This document shows, in pieces, positions 27,857 to 36,744 of a stretch of DNA of 64,000 nucleotides. Below the pieces are notes generated by a model. That model was given only the letters and a program-made list of their open reading frames with translations. It did not search any database and had not been told where the DNA came from. The stretch comes from Flavobacteriaceae bacterium UBA1682. GTDB lineage: Bacteria > Bacteroidota > Bacteroidia > Flavobacteriales > Flavobacteriaceae. How positions within the stretch are numbered: position 1 is the first letter of the stretch; every line of letters starts with the position of its first letter. The stretch lies in assembly GCA_002320285.1 (NCBI GenBank), contig DCKE01000024.1:21494-85493 (forward strand), in the 5' to 3' direction. The position numbers and the translations under genes are program-made.

Positions 27857-27904
27857 TAAAGAAAGGATTTTTGACTGTCAAAGCCGAGAATCCTTTCTTT
27901 TTTT
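27857..27904. terminator. Bidirectional intrinsic terminator
   Basis: AAAGAAAGGATT pairs with AATCCTTTCTTT across a 19-base loop, with A and T runs on either side, between the convergent DUF417 and siderophore-interacting genes. Confidence 0.75.
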
Positions 27905-27905
27905 A

Positions 27906-28619
27906 TTATAGACCTTTTTTGCCAAGAGCCCAAAAGGGTTGAGAAAATATGTGGTGCGATGAAATTCCCTTTTGTTTGAGAAGCATCCTGGTTTGTTGTA
28001 TGGTTTTGGCATTGCCAATCAGGTAAAAATGTATTGGTGCAGCACCGATAAAATACTGTTCAAAAAATAAGTTTAGACCTTGTTCTATCTGACCTTTTCG
28101 CACGCTGATTGCCGGTTTAAATAACTCCGTAACGATGGAAGTGTTGATCGGATTGTTTTCGGAGATTACATAACACCGCTGTTGCGAGGTCTTGTATTCT
28201 TCGATCATATTGATCGCAAATCCCAATCCGGTCTCATCGGTTACAACGACGTGAATGTCTGCTTCTCCCTGTAGAGGCACTCGTCCTCGTGGAATCACCA
28301 TTTTTAGCTGATCACCGATCTTAAGTTGATCGATATAATCATTGCCCAATGTACCTTTATGTATGTGGAAAAGTATATAAAAGCAATTGGGTTGGTCTTT
28401 TATGGCGATAGGTGTATAATTTCTGAATTCCGTATCGCTGACACGGATACTGATAGCATCGCCAAATTTACAAGTAGGCATGGACGTTAGTGATTCAAAT
28501 TCTATTTTAAGCAGTTCGGTAGTCCAAGGTTCTATCGCTACAATCTTACATTCAAAGTACAAGCTTTTCAACAAGCTTTCCATGGCGTTAGCCATCCATT
28601 TAGGCATTTTTGACATCAT
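27906..28619 (-). CDS. Siderophore-interacting FAD-dependent oxidoreductase
   Basis: A 237-residue protein of the siderophore-interacting (ViuB-like) family, which uses FAD and NAD(P)H to reduce ferric siderophores in the cytosol. FAD-binding features include FRNYTPIAIKDQ, matching the family RxYTxR-type box with variation, and the nucleotide domain VVTDETGLGFAINM. It is monocistronic; no siderophore receptor is adjacent. The first 15 residues carry several Met codons, so the true start may be slightly later. Iron release is inferred from family. Confidence 0.8.
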   Translation of the reverse strand: MMSKMPKWMANAMESLLKSLYFECKIVAIEPWTTELLKIEFESLTSMPTCKFGDAISIRVSDTEFRNYTPIAIKDQPNCFYILFHIHKGTLGNDYIDQLKIGDQLKMVIPRGRVPLQGEADIHVVVTDETGLGFAINMIEEYKTSQQRCYVISENNPINTSIVTELFKPAISVRKGQIEQGLNLFFEQYFIGAAPIHFYLIGNAKTIQQTRMLLKQKGISSHHIFSQPFWALGKKGL

Positions 28620-28722
28620 TGAAAATTTGGAGGGTCAATCGATTATCTTAACCCCGATTTAAGATGTAAAATAACGGAAGGCTTCTTATTTAGACAAGGT
28701 ATAAATAGCGGTAATGGTTGGA

Positions 28723-29598
28723 CTATTCGCGGTATCTTTTTCGGAAGGAAGAGGGGGATTCCGCAGTTGTTTTTTGAAACAGACGCGAAAAATAAGTGTG
28801 ATCGTGGAATCCCAATTCGTAAGCTATCTCCTTTATCGTATTATCGGTATAAAACAACAATCTTTTCGCTTCAATAAAAACTTCTTGTTGAATCCAATAA
28901 GTCAATGAAAATCCCGTATGCCCTTTTAAACTCTCGTTGAGGTAAGAAGTACTTACATTTAAAATTTCAGCATAGTCCTTGGGTTTCTTGATGGTTTTAT
29001 ACTGAGCTCTTACCAAGGCTCTAAACTGACTGCTAAGCATACTGGCCCTATTTTCTTGCGTCGCAGGCTGAACATTCGAATCTTCAAAATAGAACTGATT
29101 AAACAAAGTGAGAAATCCATCTACTAACACTAGGTTGGTAGTGGGTAAATCACAGTGAATTTTTTGATAGTTTATCGTCTTGTCCATCAGTTTGAGAAAG
29201 CTCACCATAATTTCATTTTGTGCCGTTTTAAGCGGTTTGATGCTGCGATGCATCAACGATTCTTCGAGCTGGGCTTTGTTTTTCGAATTGACCAAGTTAG
29301 CATCAATGGCTAAGGACCATGCTTTGACATTTTTGATGTGACTGGCATAATGAACTTGACCGGGAAGTATATATCCCATTGCATTCCCCTCAATAAGTAT
29401 TTCTTTAAAATCAACAAACATAGAAACGGTTCCCTGCTGTTGAATATAAAATATATAATAGGAGTCGCGGTGCGTAAAACGCATCATGTGATGATCGTTT
29501 AACGGATCTTCATTATTGATTTTATATACCTGGATTCCAATTTTACGATCGTGTAAATGATTTAAAGGAATGTTTTTTATTGGTCTTTTTGATGACAT
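28723..29598 (-). CDS. AraC-family transcriptional regulator
   Basis: A 291-residue AraC protein. The N-terminal sensor has cupin strands (YYIFYIQQQGTVSMFVDFKE, GNAMGYILPGQVHYA). The C-terminal HTH pair includes DYAEILNVSTSYLNESLKG and IKEIAYELGFHDHTYFSRLF. It may act on the adjacent siderophore-interacting gene, which lies downstream in the same direction about 100 bases away. If so, it would tie iron handling to a small ligand. The target is inferred from proximity only. Confidence 0.87.
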   Translation of the reverse strand: MSSKRPIKNIPLNHLHDRKIGIQVYKINNEDPLNDHHMMRFTHRDSYYIFYIQQQGTVSMFVDFKEILIEGNAMGYILPGQVHYASHIKNVKAWSLAIDANLVNSKNKAQLEESLMHRSIKPLKTAQNEIMVSFLKLMDKTINYQKIHCDLPTTNLVLVDGFLTLFNQFYFEDSNVQPATQENRASMLSSQFRALVRAQYKTIKKPKDYAEILNVSTSYLNESLKGHTGFSLTYWIQQEVFIEAKRLLFYTDNTIKEIAYELGFHDHTYFSRLFQKTTAESPSSFRKRYRE

Positions 29599-30005
29599 GG
29601 CGTAACAGCTAAGAACCGTAAATATAGGGAGGAAAATCGAATTCCTCTACCGTAAAGCTGATTTGTCAATGGTGGTTTTATAATTAAAAATAAAAAGGGA
29701 TGAGTCAATATTTTAAGCAAGTAATATTAATGATTAACTTCACAATAAGTTAATTTTTTATTTTTAACAATTTGATAGTCAGCTGTGTCTGTTTTTTTGT
29801 ATATTTAAATGATTGAGGAAGACAACTGTGAAATGGCGTCTTTTGTCAAGGTATTTCACTTCTACCATGCATTTAATTTTAGTGCATATCTTATACTAAA
29901 CTTAGGAAAAATAAAGTCTGGTTTGACTATTTAAGACGGGGGTTTTAAGGAAAAGGCACGGTTTACTAAGTTAGGCTGTTTATTTACTTATAAAATGGAA
30001 CCGTT
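29599..30005. other. Intergenic region upstream of the PLD-RHS locus
   Basis: A+T-rich, with no ORF or repeat of note. It must hold promoters for both the AraC gene and the rightward T9SS/PLD-RHS pair, but I recognise no consensus element with confidence. Confidence 0.35.
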
Positions 30006-30584
30006 ATGAAAAATATACTTTTATTTTTTTTCTCAACTATGTCTTGTTATTCACAATGTCCATGTGTACAGTCGGCTGTAATTGGTGTTAATGAGGGGGC
30101 GTCGATTAGTCATAATAACATCGTTGTAGCGATGGATGATATCGTTATTACACTTGGAGAAACCGTAGCGCTATACGCCAAAAAGAGTAGTGGCGAATTG
30201 ATTTGGTATAGCAAAGGAAGAAGAATTGATGAAAATATTGTTAAACCTTACGAAACCACTGAATATACGGTACAATCTGTCTTGGAATCTTGCCCAGATG
30301 CTTATGATAACGTCGTTGTATACGTAGAAGAGTTTCCAACGACTAAGTCCGTCTATGTGTTTCCTAATCCAACGTCTGATCAACTAAGCATAGTGACAGC
30401 GGACAATTCTATAAGGGAAGTTCGACTCTATGATCTGAACGGTCGTCAATTGCGGTATTATGATTTTGTCGAATTGGCTCAACAGCATATTATGGACCTT
30501 ACTTTTTTGAATACGGGGATTTATCTGATTAAAATTGTATGTATCGGTGGGGATGAAGTAGTCAAAAAGATCATTAAAAATTGA
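30006..30584 (+). CDS. Small Ig-like T9SS cargo protein upstream of the PLD-RHS gene
   Basis: A 192-residue exported protein. After a signal peptide (LLFFFSTMSCYSQ) there are two Cys close together, then an Ig-like beta domain (ITLGETVALYAKKSSGELIW, with YETTEYTVQS). The last 75 residues are a type A T9SS sorting domain, from VFPNPTSDQLSIV through RLYDLNGRQL to VVKKIIKN. It would be carried across the outer membrane and attached or released. Its stop lies one base before the next gene's GTG, so the two are almost certainly co-transcribed and translationally coupled. No function is known. Confidence 0.75.
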   Translation: MKNILLFFFSTMSCYSQCPCVQSAVIGVNEGASISHNNIVVAMDDIVITLGETVALYAKKSSGELIWYSKGRRIDENIVKPYETTEYTVQSVLESCPDAYDNVVVYVEEFPTTKSVYVFPNPTSDQLSIVTADNSIREVRLYDLNGRQLRYYDFVELAQQHIMDLTFLNTGIYLIKIVCIGGDEVVKKIIKN

Positions 30585-30588
30585 CGTG

Positions 30589-33500
30589 ATGAAAGTATTT
30601 ACTCAAATTTTAATATATATAGTCGTTTGGAATTTGCACATACTTACTATATATGGACAGGATTTTAGGATTAGACAACGTGACTTACCATTTGCAATAC
30701 CTATTATAATGAAGCCGACGCAGGGTGATCAGGTTGTCTATCAATGGTTGGAAAATGAACAAATCATAGACAATGCCAACGATTTTGTTTATATCATCCC
30801 TCAAGATAAGGCGGTAGGGACTTATACTTATATACACCAGGTTAGATGTATAGATTGCTTGGACTGGTTGAGTAGTAATTCATTTACGCTTGAAATATAT
30901 AGTGAAGAGCACCATCAACACAATTTTTTAGAAACACCCATGCGCGCTAATTTTAGCCCACAAAAAGAATTAATAGGCTATTTAGAAGATTTAATAAGCC
31001 TGATTGATTATGCCCAGCAGCAACTGGATATTTCGATTTACAGTATGGACAACTACGATATCTACTTGGCCTTATCAAGAGCTGCAAAACGAGGAGTACA
31101 AATAAGAATGTTGTATGAAGGCGCCTTAAAAGATAGAAATCAGCATTACGGTACGGCTTCGCATCGATTGGAAGAGATTGGAGTAGATGTGAAATATGTC
31201 AATAAAACCAATCATCACAAATTCGCAATAATCGATAGAGAGGTCTTGATGACCAGTAGTGGTAATTGGAATTCTAAGACCAATTGGCAACATCAAGAAA
31301 GCAGTTTGGTTATAACTGATACTGATCTCGTGTTAGAATATCGTGCAGAGTTTGAGTTATTGTGGAATCATTCGAGAGAATTCGGTAAGTCTTACAACTA
31401 TAAAGTCATTAATTCGGATAGTTTGTTGTCTCAAGTCCAGGAGAATCCCCTTGCCAAAGCTTATTTTACTTCTTCAAATTATAAAATTTCCCACTCGGCG
31501 AATCACGGACCTACTTTTTCGAAAAATGGCAACCGACAATCAGTAGCGGATCAACTTGTTTTAAGGATTCAAAAATCCGAAAAATCGATAAAAATTGCGA
31601 GTAATTATTTGCGGTCCCGCCCGATCTGTGAGGCTTTAATCGCAAAGAAACTCGAGAACCCCTCCATCGAAATTAAAGTGTTTACCGATCAGAATGAATA
31701 TATTACGGATTATACGAATCAGCATCAAATTGCTGAGCGCGATAGCTGTTATGCCCATGCCAATACTCCTGCTAAAAAGAGGGATTGCCTGGAGAAGAAT
31801 TTTATGTACAGTTACAATTTACTCGACGCGGGTATCGACCTTCGATTTAAGTGTTATTCGTATAAATGGCACTATAGTACAGCGAAGACCATGCATCATA
31901 AATATGCGATTTTTGATGATGATATTGTAGCTGTTGGAAGTTATAATTATTCTTATAATTCAGAAACCAATTGTATGGAGAACCTCGTGGTTTTTGATAG
32001 AAATGCTTCTTCTGCTACAGTAGACCAATATGTCGCCAACTTTGACGAAATCTGGGAATTAGGGCGAAATAAAAACTTCTATGAGGATCTCTTGGTTCAT
32101 TTAGCTTCGCCCAGTCGATACGTTCCATTACTATTTACACCGATGTCCTTGGAACACAGGGAATATACCCATTTAAAGCAACAGCTAGAAAATGCAGCTC
32201 CTTTAGTAAAAGAAGCTTATTTTAAGCAACAAGGACATTTATACGCTTCTTATTTAAAAGGAGTTTCTTTAAAATATGGAGTAGGTAAACAGCAAATTAC
32301 AGCAGTTACAGATGAATCTGACGGATTGTTTCATATCGATTATTCCTACGACAATAAAAAGAACTTACTGTCTGTGAGTTTTGATGCACCAACTGGAATT
32401 CTAATGGCTAAAACATTTCAATATAACAACGATAGTAATTTAACTGGGGTTAAGACCCCTCTGGTTAATTGGGAATTGACCTATGAAAACAAACAATTAA
32501 AACGCGTGAATACTTCAGCAGCAAGTTACAGTTGGGAGTCTAAAACTCTTAACGACCAAGGCTGGGAAATAACTTATAGTACCAAGTATCAACCTAATTA
32601 TTTAGTAAGTACTTGGACTAATTTTGGTTTCCCTAAATCCGTACGAGATGCTGAAAACCGAAGCTTGAACTGGGAGTTTGACGATAAGCATGAATTGATT
32701 GCAGTTAAGGATACCGATAGGAATCTGCGATACGAAACGATAAGTACAGCTATGTCAGTCAGTGCTAGTGATGGGAATCAATACGATTTGCAGCTTTACA
32801 ATTTAAAAAAATATTCGATTATGACATTGGGGACCGTTGCATCAACAGTTAGTTATCACTCCAAAGAGACAAGCGATGCTAATCAAAGTCTCGCCATTGA
32901 TATCCATTCTACTGCTGTTACTGCTGGAAAAGGAAGAATGGCACATATAAATTATGTATTGGATCCCTATGGGCGCGTGATTAAAGCCTTTGACGTAAGA
33001 ATTACTAGAAAACCGTTTACGGGTGAAATCAAGACCATTAAACAAGGGAGTTTAAAAGAATTACGGACGTATTCCGCGTGGAATCTTTTGACACAACAAA
33101 CGGTAAAATGGGGCGATAAAGAAATATACAAAGCGAAATATCAGTATGATGCATTGTTTAGAATAAAACAACTCGAAGAAAGCATAGAGAATCGTTCAGT
33201 TCAAACAGCTTATATATATAATGCCAAGGGAGAGCTCTATCAAGTACTTAAAAATGGGATCGTTTATGAGGAATATACCTACGATGATGTAGGTAATAGA
33301 GCAGCGGCAAATTTAGCTAGTACTTTATTCACTTATACAAGTAATGATTATAATCAGACCATCGGTTATTCCTGGATGCAGTCGCGTATAGCGAAACATA
33401 AGAAATTCAAATACAACTTAGCGGGACAATTGGATAGTTATAGCAACAGGACGAGCAACTCCATTACAGCGAGTAGGAAATATGACTATGATGTTTGGGG

Positions 33501-34320
33501 CAATTTAAAAGAGGTGTCTTGGGCTTCTCAAAAACGTGTTTACAAGTATGATCTTTTTAATAGACCAATAGTTACTGAACACAATAGCCTAGCAAAACAA
33601 AAGTTTGTATATGGTATTGGAAATGTTCCCCTAGCCGAATTGAATGAAAATGATCGTATCATCAGTACATATCTGTACAAAGACAAATATACACCTTTAC
33701 TGATGCGCAAGGGAAGTCGAGATTATTATTTGATTACCGATGTTCGTGGATCACTGCGTTTGGTGCTTCAACTTGATACCGGTCAAATCATTCAAGAAAT
33801 GACTTATGATGCTTTTGGTAAAGTGATCGCTGACACCAATCCAGGACTTACCCCGTTTGGTTTTTCAGCTGGTCTTTATGATCATAGAACGGGTCTAGTT
33901 CGCTTTGGTTCAAGAGATTATTATGCGGAAATCGGTAAATGGACTACGGAAAATCCGCTAGGTCTGTTAAGCGGTCACTCCAATAACTATATCTACGCTC
34001 TAAACGATCCTATAAATTACAAGGTTATGGATGGGATGCAAACAAGATATATTTTTAATGCATCCGATGGATTATATAATAACTGGAATCCAATATTCAA
34101 AAATGTAATGGGCACGGCAGGAAAAGGAATGATATGGAATAGTTTAGAAGCTACCTTTCTTAGAGATCAAGTGTATTTCGACGGAAAAACCATTCGTACG
34201 ATGAAAAATAAAGTTTATCCAACGACAGGACATCCTTCAATGCACCAAAAGATGCATGCATTTTATCAATCCAAATTTGTTTATGACATACCGTACAATA
34301 TTTTCAATTGGGCACAGTAG
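30589..34320 (+). CDS. Exported phospholipase D / RHS-repeat chimera with variable C-terminal tip
   Basis: Start chosen at ATG 30589 (a GTG one codon earlier is also possible); it gives a signal-like leader (FTQILIYIVVWNLHILTIYG). Residues 30-105 look Ig-like. Residues about 115-500 hold two HxKxxxxD motifs: H210-K212-D217 followed by SSGNWN, and H437-K439-D444 followed by GSYNYSYN. These are the paired catalytic motifs of phospholipase D-superfamily nucleases or lipases. From about 560 to 1080 come YD/RHS repeats, then an RHS core (GFSAGLYDHRTGLVRFGSRD) near 1092-1127 and an unrecognised 95-residue tip rich in Met and His. RHS shells encapsulate C-terminal toxins. The architecture suggests a secreted effector, which is an inference; no immunity gene follows. 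Confidence 0.85.
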   Translation: MKVFTQILIYIVVWNLHILTIYGQDFRIRQRDLPFAIPIIMKPTQGDQVVYQWLENEQIIDNANDFVYIIPQDKAVGTYTYIHQVRCIDCLDWLSSNSFTLEIYSEEHHQHNFLETPMRANFSPQKELIGYLEDLISLIDYAQQQLDISIYSMDNYDIYLALSRAAKRGVQIRMLYEGALKDRNQHYGTASHRLEEIGVDVKYVNKTNHHKFAIIDREVLMTSSGNWNSKTNWQHQESSLVITDTDLVLEYRAEFELLWNHSREFGKSYNYKVINSDSLLSQVQENPLAKAYFTSSNYKISHSANHGPTFSKNGNRQSVADQLVLRIQKSEKSIKIASNYLRSRPICEALIAKKLENPSIEIKVFTDQNEYITDYTNQHQIAERDSCYAHANTPAKKRDCLEKNFMYSYNLLDAGIDLRFKCYSYKWHYSTAKTMHHKYAIFDDDIVAVGSYNYSYNSETNCMENLVVFDRNASSATVDQYVANFDEIWELGRNKNFYEDLLVHLASPSRYVPLLFTPMSLEHREYTHLKQQLENAAPLVKEAYFKQQGHLYASYLKGVSLKYGVGKQQITAVTDESDGLFHIDYSYDNKKNLLSVSFDAPTGILMAKTFQYNNDSNLTGVKTPLVNWELTYENKQLKRVNTSAASYSWESKTLNDQGWEITYSTKYQPNYLVSTWTNFGFPKSVRDAENRSLNWEFDDKHELIAVKDTDRNLRYETISTAMSVSASDGNQYDLQLYNLKKYSIMTLGTVASTVSYHSKETSDANQSLAIDIHSTAVTAGKGRMAHINYVLDPYGRVIKAFDVRITRKPFTGEIKTIKQGSLKELRTYSAWNLLTQQTVKWGDKEIYKAKYQYDALFRIKQLEESIENRSVQTAYIYNAKGELYQVLKNGIVYEEYTYDDVGNRAAANLASTLFTYTSNDYNQTIGYSWMQSRIAKHKKFKYNLAGQLDSYSNRTSNSITASRKYDYDVWGNLKEVSWASQKRVYKYDLFNRPIVTEHNSLAKQKFVYGIGNVPLAELNENDRIISTYLYKDKYTPLLMRKGSRDYYLITDVRGSLRLVLQLDTGQIIQEMTYDAFGKVIADTNPGLTPFGFSAGLYDHRTGLVRFGSRDYYAEIGKWTTENPLGLLSGHSNNYIYALNDPINYKVMDGMQTRYIFNASDGLYNNWNPIFKNVMGTAGKGMIWNSLEATFLRDQVYFDGKTIRTMKNKVYPTTGHPSMHQKMHAFYQSKFVYDIPYNIFNWAQ

Positions 34321-34436
34321 TAATTTGTCCGTAAAAACCATGGTGATTGTGGTCTTTGCAATTGTGATATTTAACCACAGCCGTTAAGGAACGAACGTAT
34401 TGATGGATGATCGTCGATTAAGGTTGGGGCTTAAAA

Positions 34437-34478
34437 ATAAAAACACCGCTAAACTCTGTGTTTTAGCGGTGTTTTTTA
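34437..34478. terminator. Bidirectional intrinsic terminator
   Basis: AACACCGCTAAA pairs with TTTAGCGGTGTT, flanked by A and T runs, between the PLD-RHS gene and the convergent barrel protein gene. It limits any immunity gene for the RHS tip to the 116 bases before it. Confidence 0.85.
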
Positions 34479-34492
34479 TTAATTATTTTTGG

Positions 34493-34981
34493 TTAGAATC
34501 TATAACGGACACTTACACCAAAATCGGGTTCCAAACCATCTCTGTAATCGTCGTTAAAATACAGTTCTGGACGGAAATCCAATGAAATTTGTATCGGTAT
34601 ATCAAAATTGTACTCAATACCAACATTACCAGTTACCAATCCAAAAGATCCGCTATCGGTGTGTTTATGGTATTTTCCTTTGTAGTTCCAGCTACCTATA
34701 CCGGCACCAACTCCTGCATACCAGTTAAAACCACCGTCAATGTTCCATACCCATTCGTACAGACCTACAACTTTAAAAGCTTTATAGTCGTGATTACTTC
34801 TCCAGCCTAAATCAAATTCCAAACGATTGTTTTTTTGAATAGCGCGTTGGTAAGAAATTTCTGCTCCAAAGCCGTCGTTATCTCCAAGGCGTAAACCCAA
34901 AGCATTTTTAGCATTGATTTGAGCTTGTGATGTAAACATCGCTCCTAAGGCTAAAATTGTGGTTAAAATTATTTTTTTCAT
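34493..34981 (-). CDS. Small outer-membrane beta-barrel protein
   Basis: The start is placed at ATG 34981. The signal peptide (IILTTILALGAMFTSQAQ) leads to about 145 residues of alternating strands rich in Tyr, Trp and Gly, such as WNWYAGVGAGIGSWNYKG-type segments. It ends in FGVSVRYRF, a terminal aromatic signal for outer-membrane insertion. It resembles the eight-stranded OmpX-like or OMP_b-brl fold. Monocistronic; role unknown. It converges on the PLD-RHS gene across a shared terminator, with no sign that the two are related. Confidence 0.8.
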   Translation of the reverse strand: MKKIILTTILALGAMFTSQAQINAKNALGLRLGDNDGFGAEISYQRAIQKNNRLEFDLGWRSNHDYKAFKVVGLYEWVWNIDGGFNWYAGVGAGIGSWNYKGKYHKHTDSGSFGLVTGNVGIEYNFDIPIQISLDFRPELYFNDDYRDGLEPDFGVSVRYRF

Positions 34982-35186
34982 AGTCAATTATTTTGCTTCA
35001 AAAGTAACGGTTTCTTACGGTTTTTTCAAACTTATTATCAGTTTGTACACTAATGGGAAAATATCTGTGATTAGTATTTCTACCGTCGATGGATCACTGA
35101 TAATAATTAGGTTGTTTAATGAAAAAAAGTAATTAATGTTTAAATTTACTGTTGTTAAATAATTCCTATAATTCTGTTTAGGATAC

Positions 35187-35213
35187 TTTGTATAAGATAA
35201 TATTCTATATTTG
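35187..35213 (+). promoter_or_regulatory. Promoter for the NhaC-type transporter
   Basis: TTTG at 35187-35190 and TATATTTG at 35206-35213 form a Bacteroidota -33/-7 pair, although the spacing is shorter than usual. Transcription would start about 35220, exactly where the riboswitch-like element begins. Confidence 0.5.
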
Positions 35214-35217
35214 TGCC

Positions 35218-35286
35218 ATTATTAAGAATTTCATCTCGATGAAATAGCAACCTGCCTCAACACGCAAGGTGCTGCAATGGATAAGC
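35218..35286 (+). promoter_or_regulatory. Compact SAM-I (S-box)-like riboswitch
   Basis: The element keeps the S-box landmarks in order. A P1 5' strand with J1/2 (TTATTAAGA) is followed by a hairpin ATTTCATC / GATGAAAT in place of P2, then AGCAACCTGC and GCAAGGTGCT forming P3, and a P1 3' strand (GGATAAG). It lacks the normal long P2 with kink-turn and a clear P4, so it is a reduced form. The gene downstream belongs to the NhaC superfamily, which includes S-box-controlled methionine transporters (MetT). Ligand and fold are inferred. Confidence 0.55.
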
Positions 35287-35368
35287 CAAGCAATTGGAAA
35301 TAAAGGTTGATGTTACTTCAGGTTTTTATATCAATGCTTTTAATAATTATTTAAAAACGAAATTTGAT

Positions 35369-36682
35369 ATGAATTCAAACAACAAACTCTACAGTTTAAT
35401 TCCTTTTTTAGTCTTTATTTCAGTCTTTCTAGGCGCTGGAATATACTTGAACGATTTTTACAAATTACCATCACCGATTGCCGTTATAGCTGGACTTCTT
35501 GTTGCATTCATCCTGTATCGTTTACCGCTACATGAAAAGGTAAATCAGTTTGTTGAAGGCTGTGGGGATAGTAAGATCATCACCATGTGTGTTATCTACT
35601 TACTTGCGGGTGCTTTTGCAACTGTAACCAAAGCTATTGGGGGAGTGGATATGATGGTACATTTGGGATTGTCCTATATACCGATACAGTATTTGCCATT
35701 AGGAGTTTTTCTAGTTGCCTGTTTTTTGTCCTTGTCTATCGGAACTTCTGTAGGTGCTATAGTGGCTTTGGGGCCAATTGTAGTTGGCCTAGCAGATCAG
35801 AGTGGTATCTCTCTTGGTCTGGTTTGTGGTTCACTATTGGCTGGTTCTATGTTTGGAGATAATTTGTCACTGATTTCAGATACCACTATCGCTGCAACAC
35901 AAACATTGGGTTGCGAAATGAAAGATAAATTTAAAGCCAATTCCTTATTAGCTATCCCAGCTGCTATAATGTGTTGTTTATTACTGTATTTTATCAGTAC
36001 TGATATCACTGTGGATCAGACTTTGACTAAACCTATTTTTGAAGCACCTCATTGGATAGTCTTTTTACCCTACCTATTGGTTATTGTTTTATCGATTATA
36101 GGACTTCACGTTTTTGTAGTTCTTACAATAAGCATCGTAATCGCGGGAGTAATTGGAGCTGTAGTTCAATCGATGGATGTGATTGTTTTTTCTAATTTGG
36201 TGTACCAGGGGTTTTTGTCGATGATTGATATTTTTCTCTTATCGATGTTCACGGGAGGTTTGGCTAGAATGGTTGAAAAACAAGGCGGAATTCAATACTT
36301 ACTAACGAAAATGCAAGGGATGATACACCATCAAAAATCAGCACAATGGGGTATAGGTTTTTTGGTTGCGAGTGTCAATTTAGCGGTAGCCAATAATACT
36401 GTGGCGATTTTAATTTCGGGTAGCCTGGCAAAGGATATTGCTGATAAATACGATCTTTCAAAACCTAAGGCTGCTTCGATTTTAGATATTTTCGCCTGTT
36501 TTATACAAGGATTATTACCCTATGGAGCTCAGATATTGATACTGTTGAGTTTCACTGCCGGTAGATTGGATTATTTGGATTTAATTAAAAATGCCTACTA
36601 CCTATACTTCCTAATCATCATCACCGCAGCAGCAATTATCTTTGGAAATCGCGAAAAAAAGCCAGCAGTTGTTCTAGAATAA
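35369..36682 (+). CDS. NhaC-family transporter (Na+/H+ antiporter or methionine importer type)
   Basis: The start is taken at ATG 35369; the longer open frame begins at a TTG inside the leader. About 437 residues with around 12 membrane helices. Family features include SLSIGTSVGAIVALGPIV, AGSMFGDNLSLISDTTIAA and NLAVANNTVAILISG. NhaC-superfamily members include sodium/proton antiporters and amino-acid carriers such as MetT and YuiF. The SAM-I-like leader argues for a methionine-related substrate, so the common Na+/H+ antiporter label should be used with caution. Confidence 0.82.
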   Translation: MNSNNKLYSLIPFLVFISVFLGAGIYLNDFYKLPSPIAVIAGLLVAFILYRLPLHEKVNQFVEGCGDSKIITMCVIYLLAGAFATVTKAIGGVDMMVHLGLSYIPIQYLPLGVFLVACFLSLSIGTSVGAIVALGPIVVGLADQSGISLGLVCGSLLAGSMFGDNLSLISDTTIAATQTLGCEMKDKFKANSLLAIPAAIMCCLLLYFISTDITVDQTLTKPIFEAPHWIVFLPYLLVIVLSIIGLHVFVVLTISIVIAGVIGAVVQSMDVIVFSNLVYQGFLSMIDIFLLSMFTGGLARMVEKQGGIQYLLTKMQGMIHHQKSAQWGIGFLVASVNLAVANNTVAILISGSLAKDIADKYDLSKPKAASILDIFACFIQGLLPYGAQILILLSFTAGRLDYLDLIKNAYYLYFLIIITAAAIIFGNREKKPAVVLE

Positions 36683-36703
36683 TTTATAGTATTCTAAAAT
36701 GTT

Positions 36704-36711
36704 TATATTTG
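36704..36711 (+). promoter_or_regulatory. TAnnTTTG -7 element for fabG
   Basis: TATATTTG, followed by C, lies 33 bases before the fabG ATG and 22 bases after the transporter stop. It gives fabG its own promoter. Confidence 0.5.
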
Positions 36712-36744
36712 CGGTTCATTGGAACATATTAATTACGTATTTAC

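Noticed and set aside
34339..34386. 15-codon hydrophobic ORF after the PLD-RHS gene as an immunity peptide
   Set aside because: Too short for any known immunity protein and with no conserved feature; noted only as the sole ORF before the terminator.
35294..35368. Upstream TTG start for the NhaC-type transporter
   Set aside because: The extra 25 residues are not membrane-like or family-like and lie within the leader after the riboswitch-like element.
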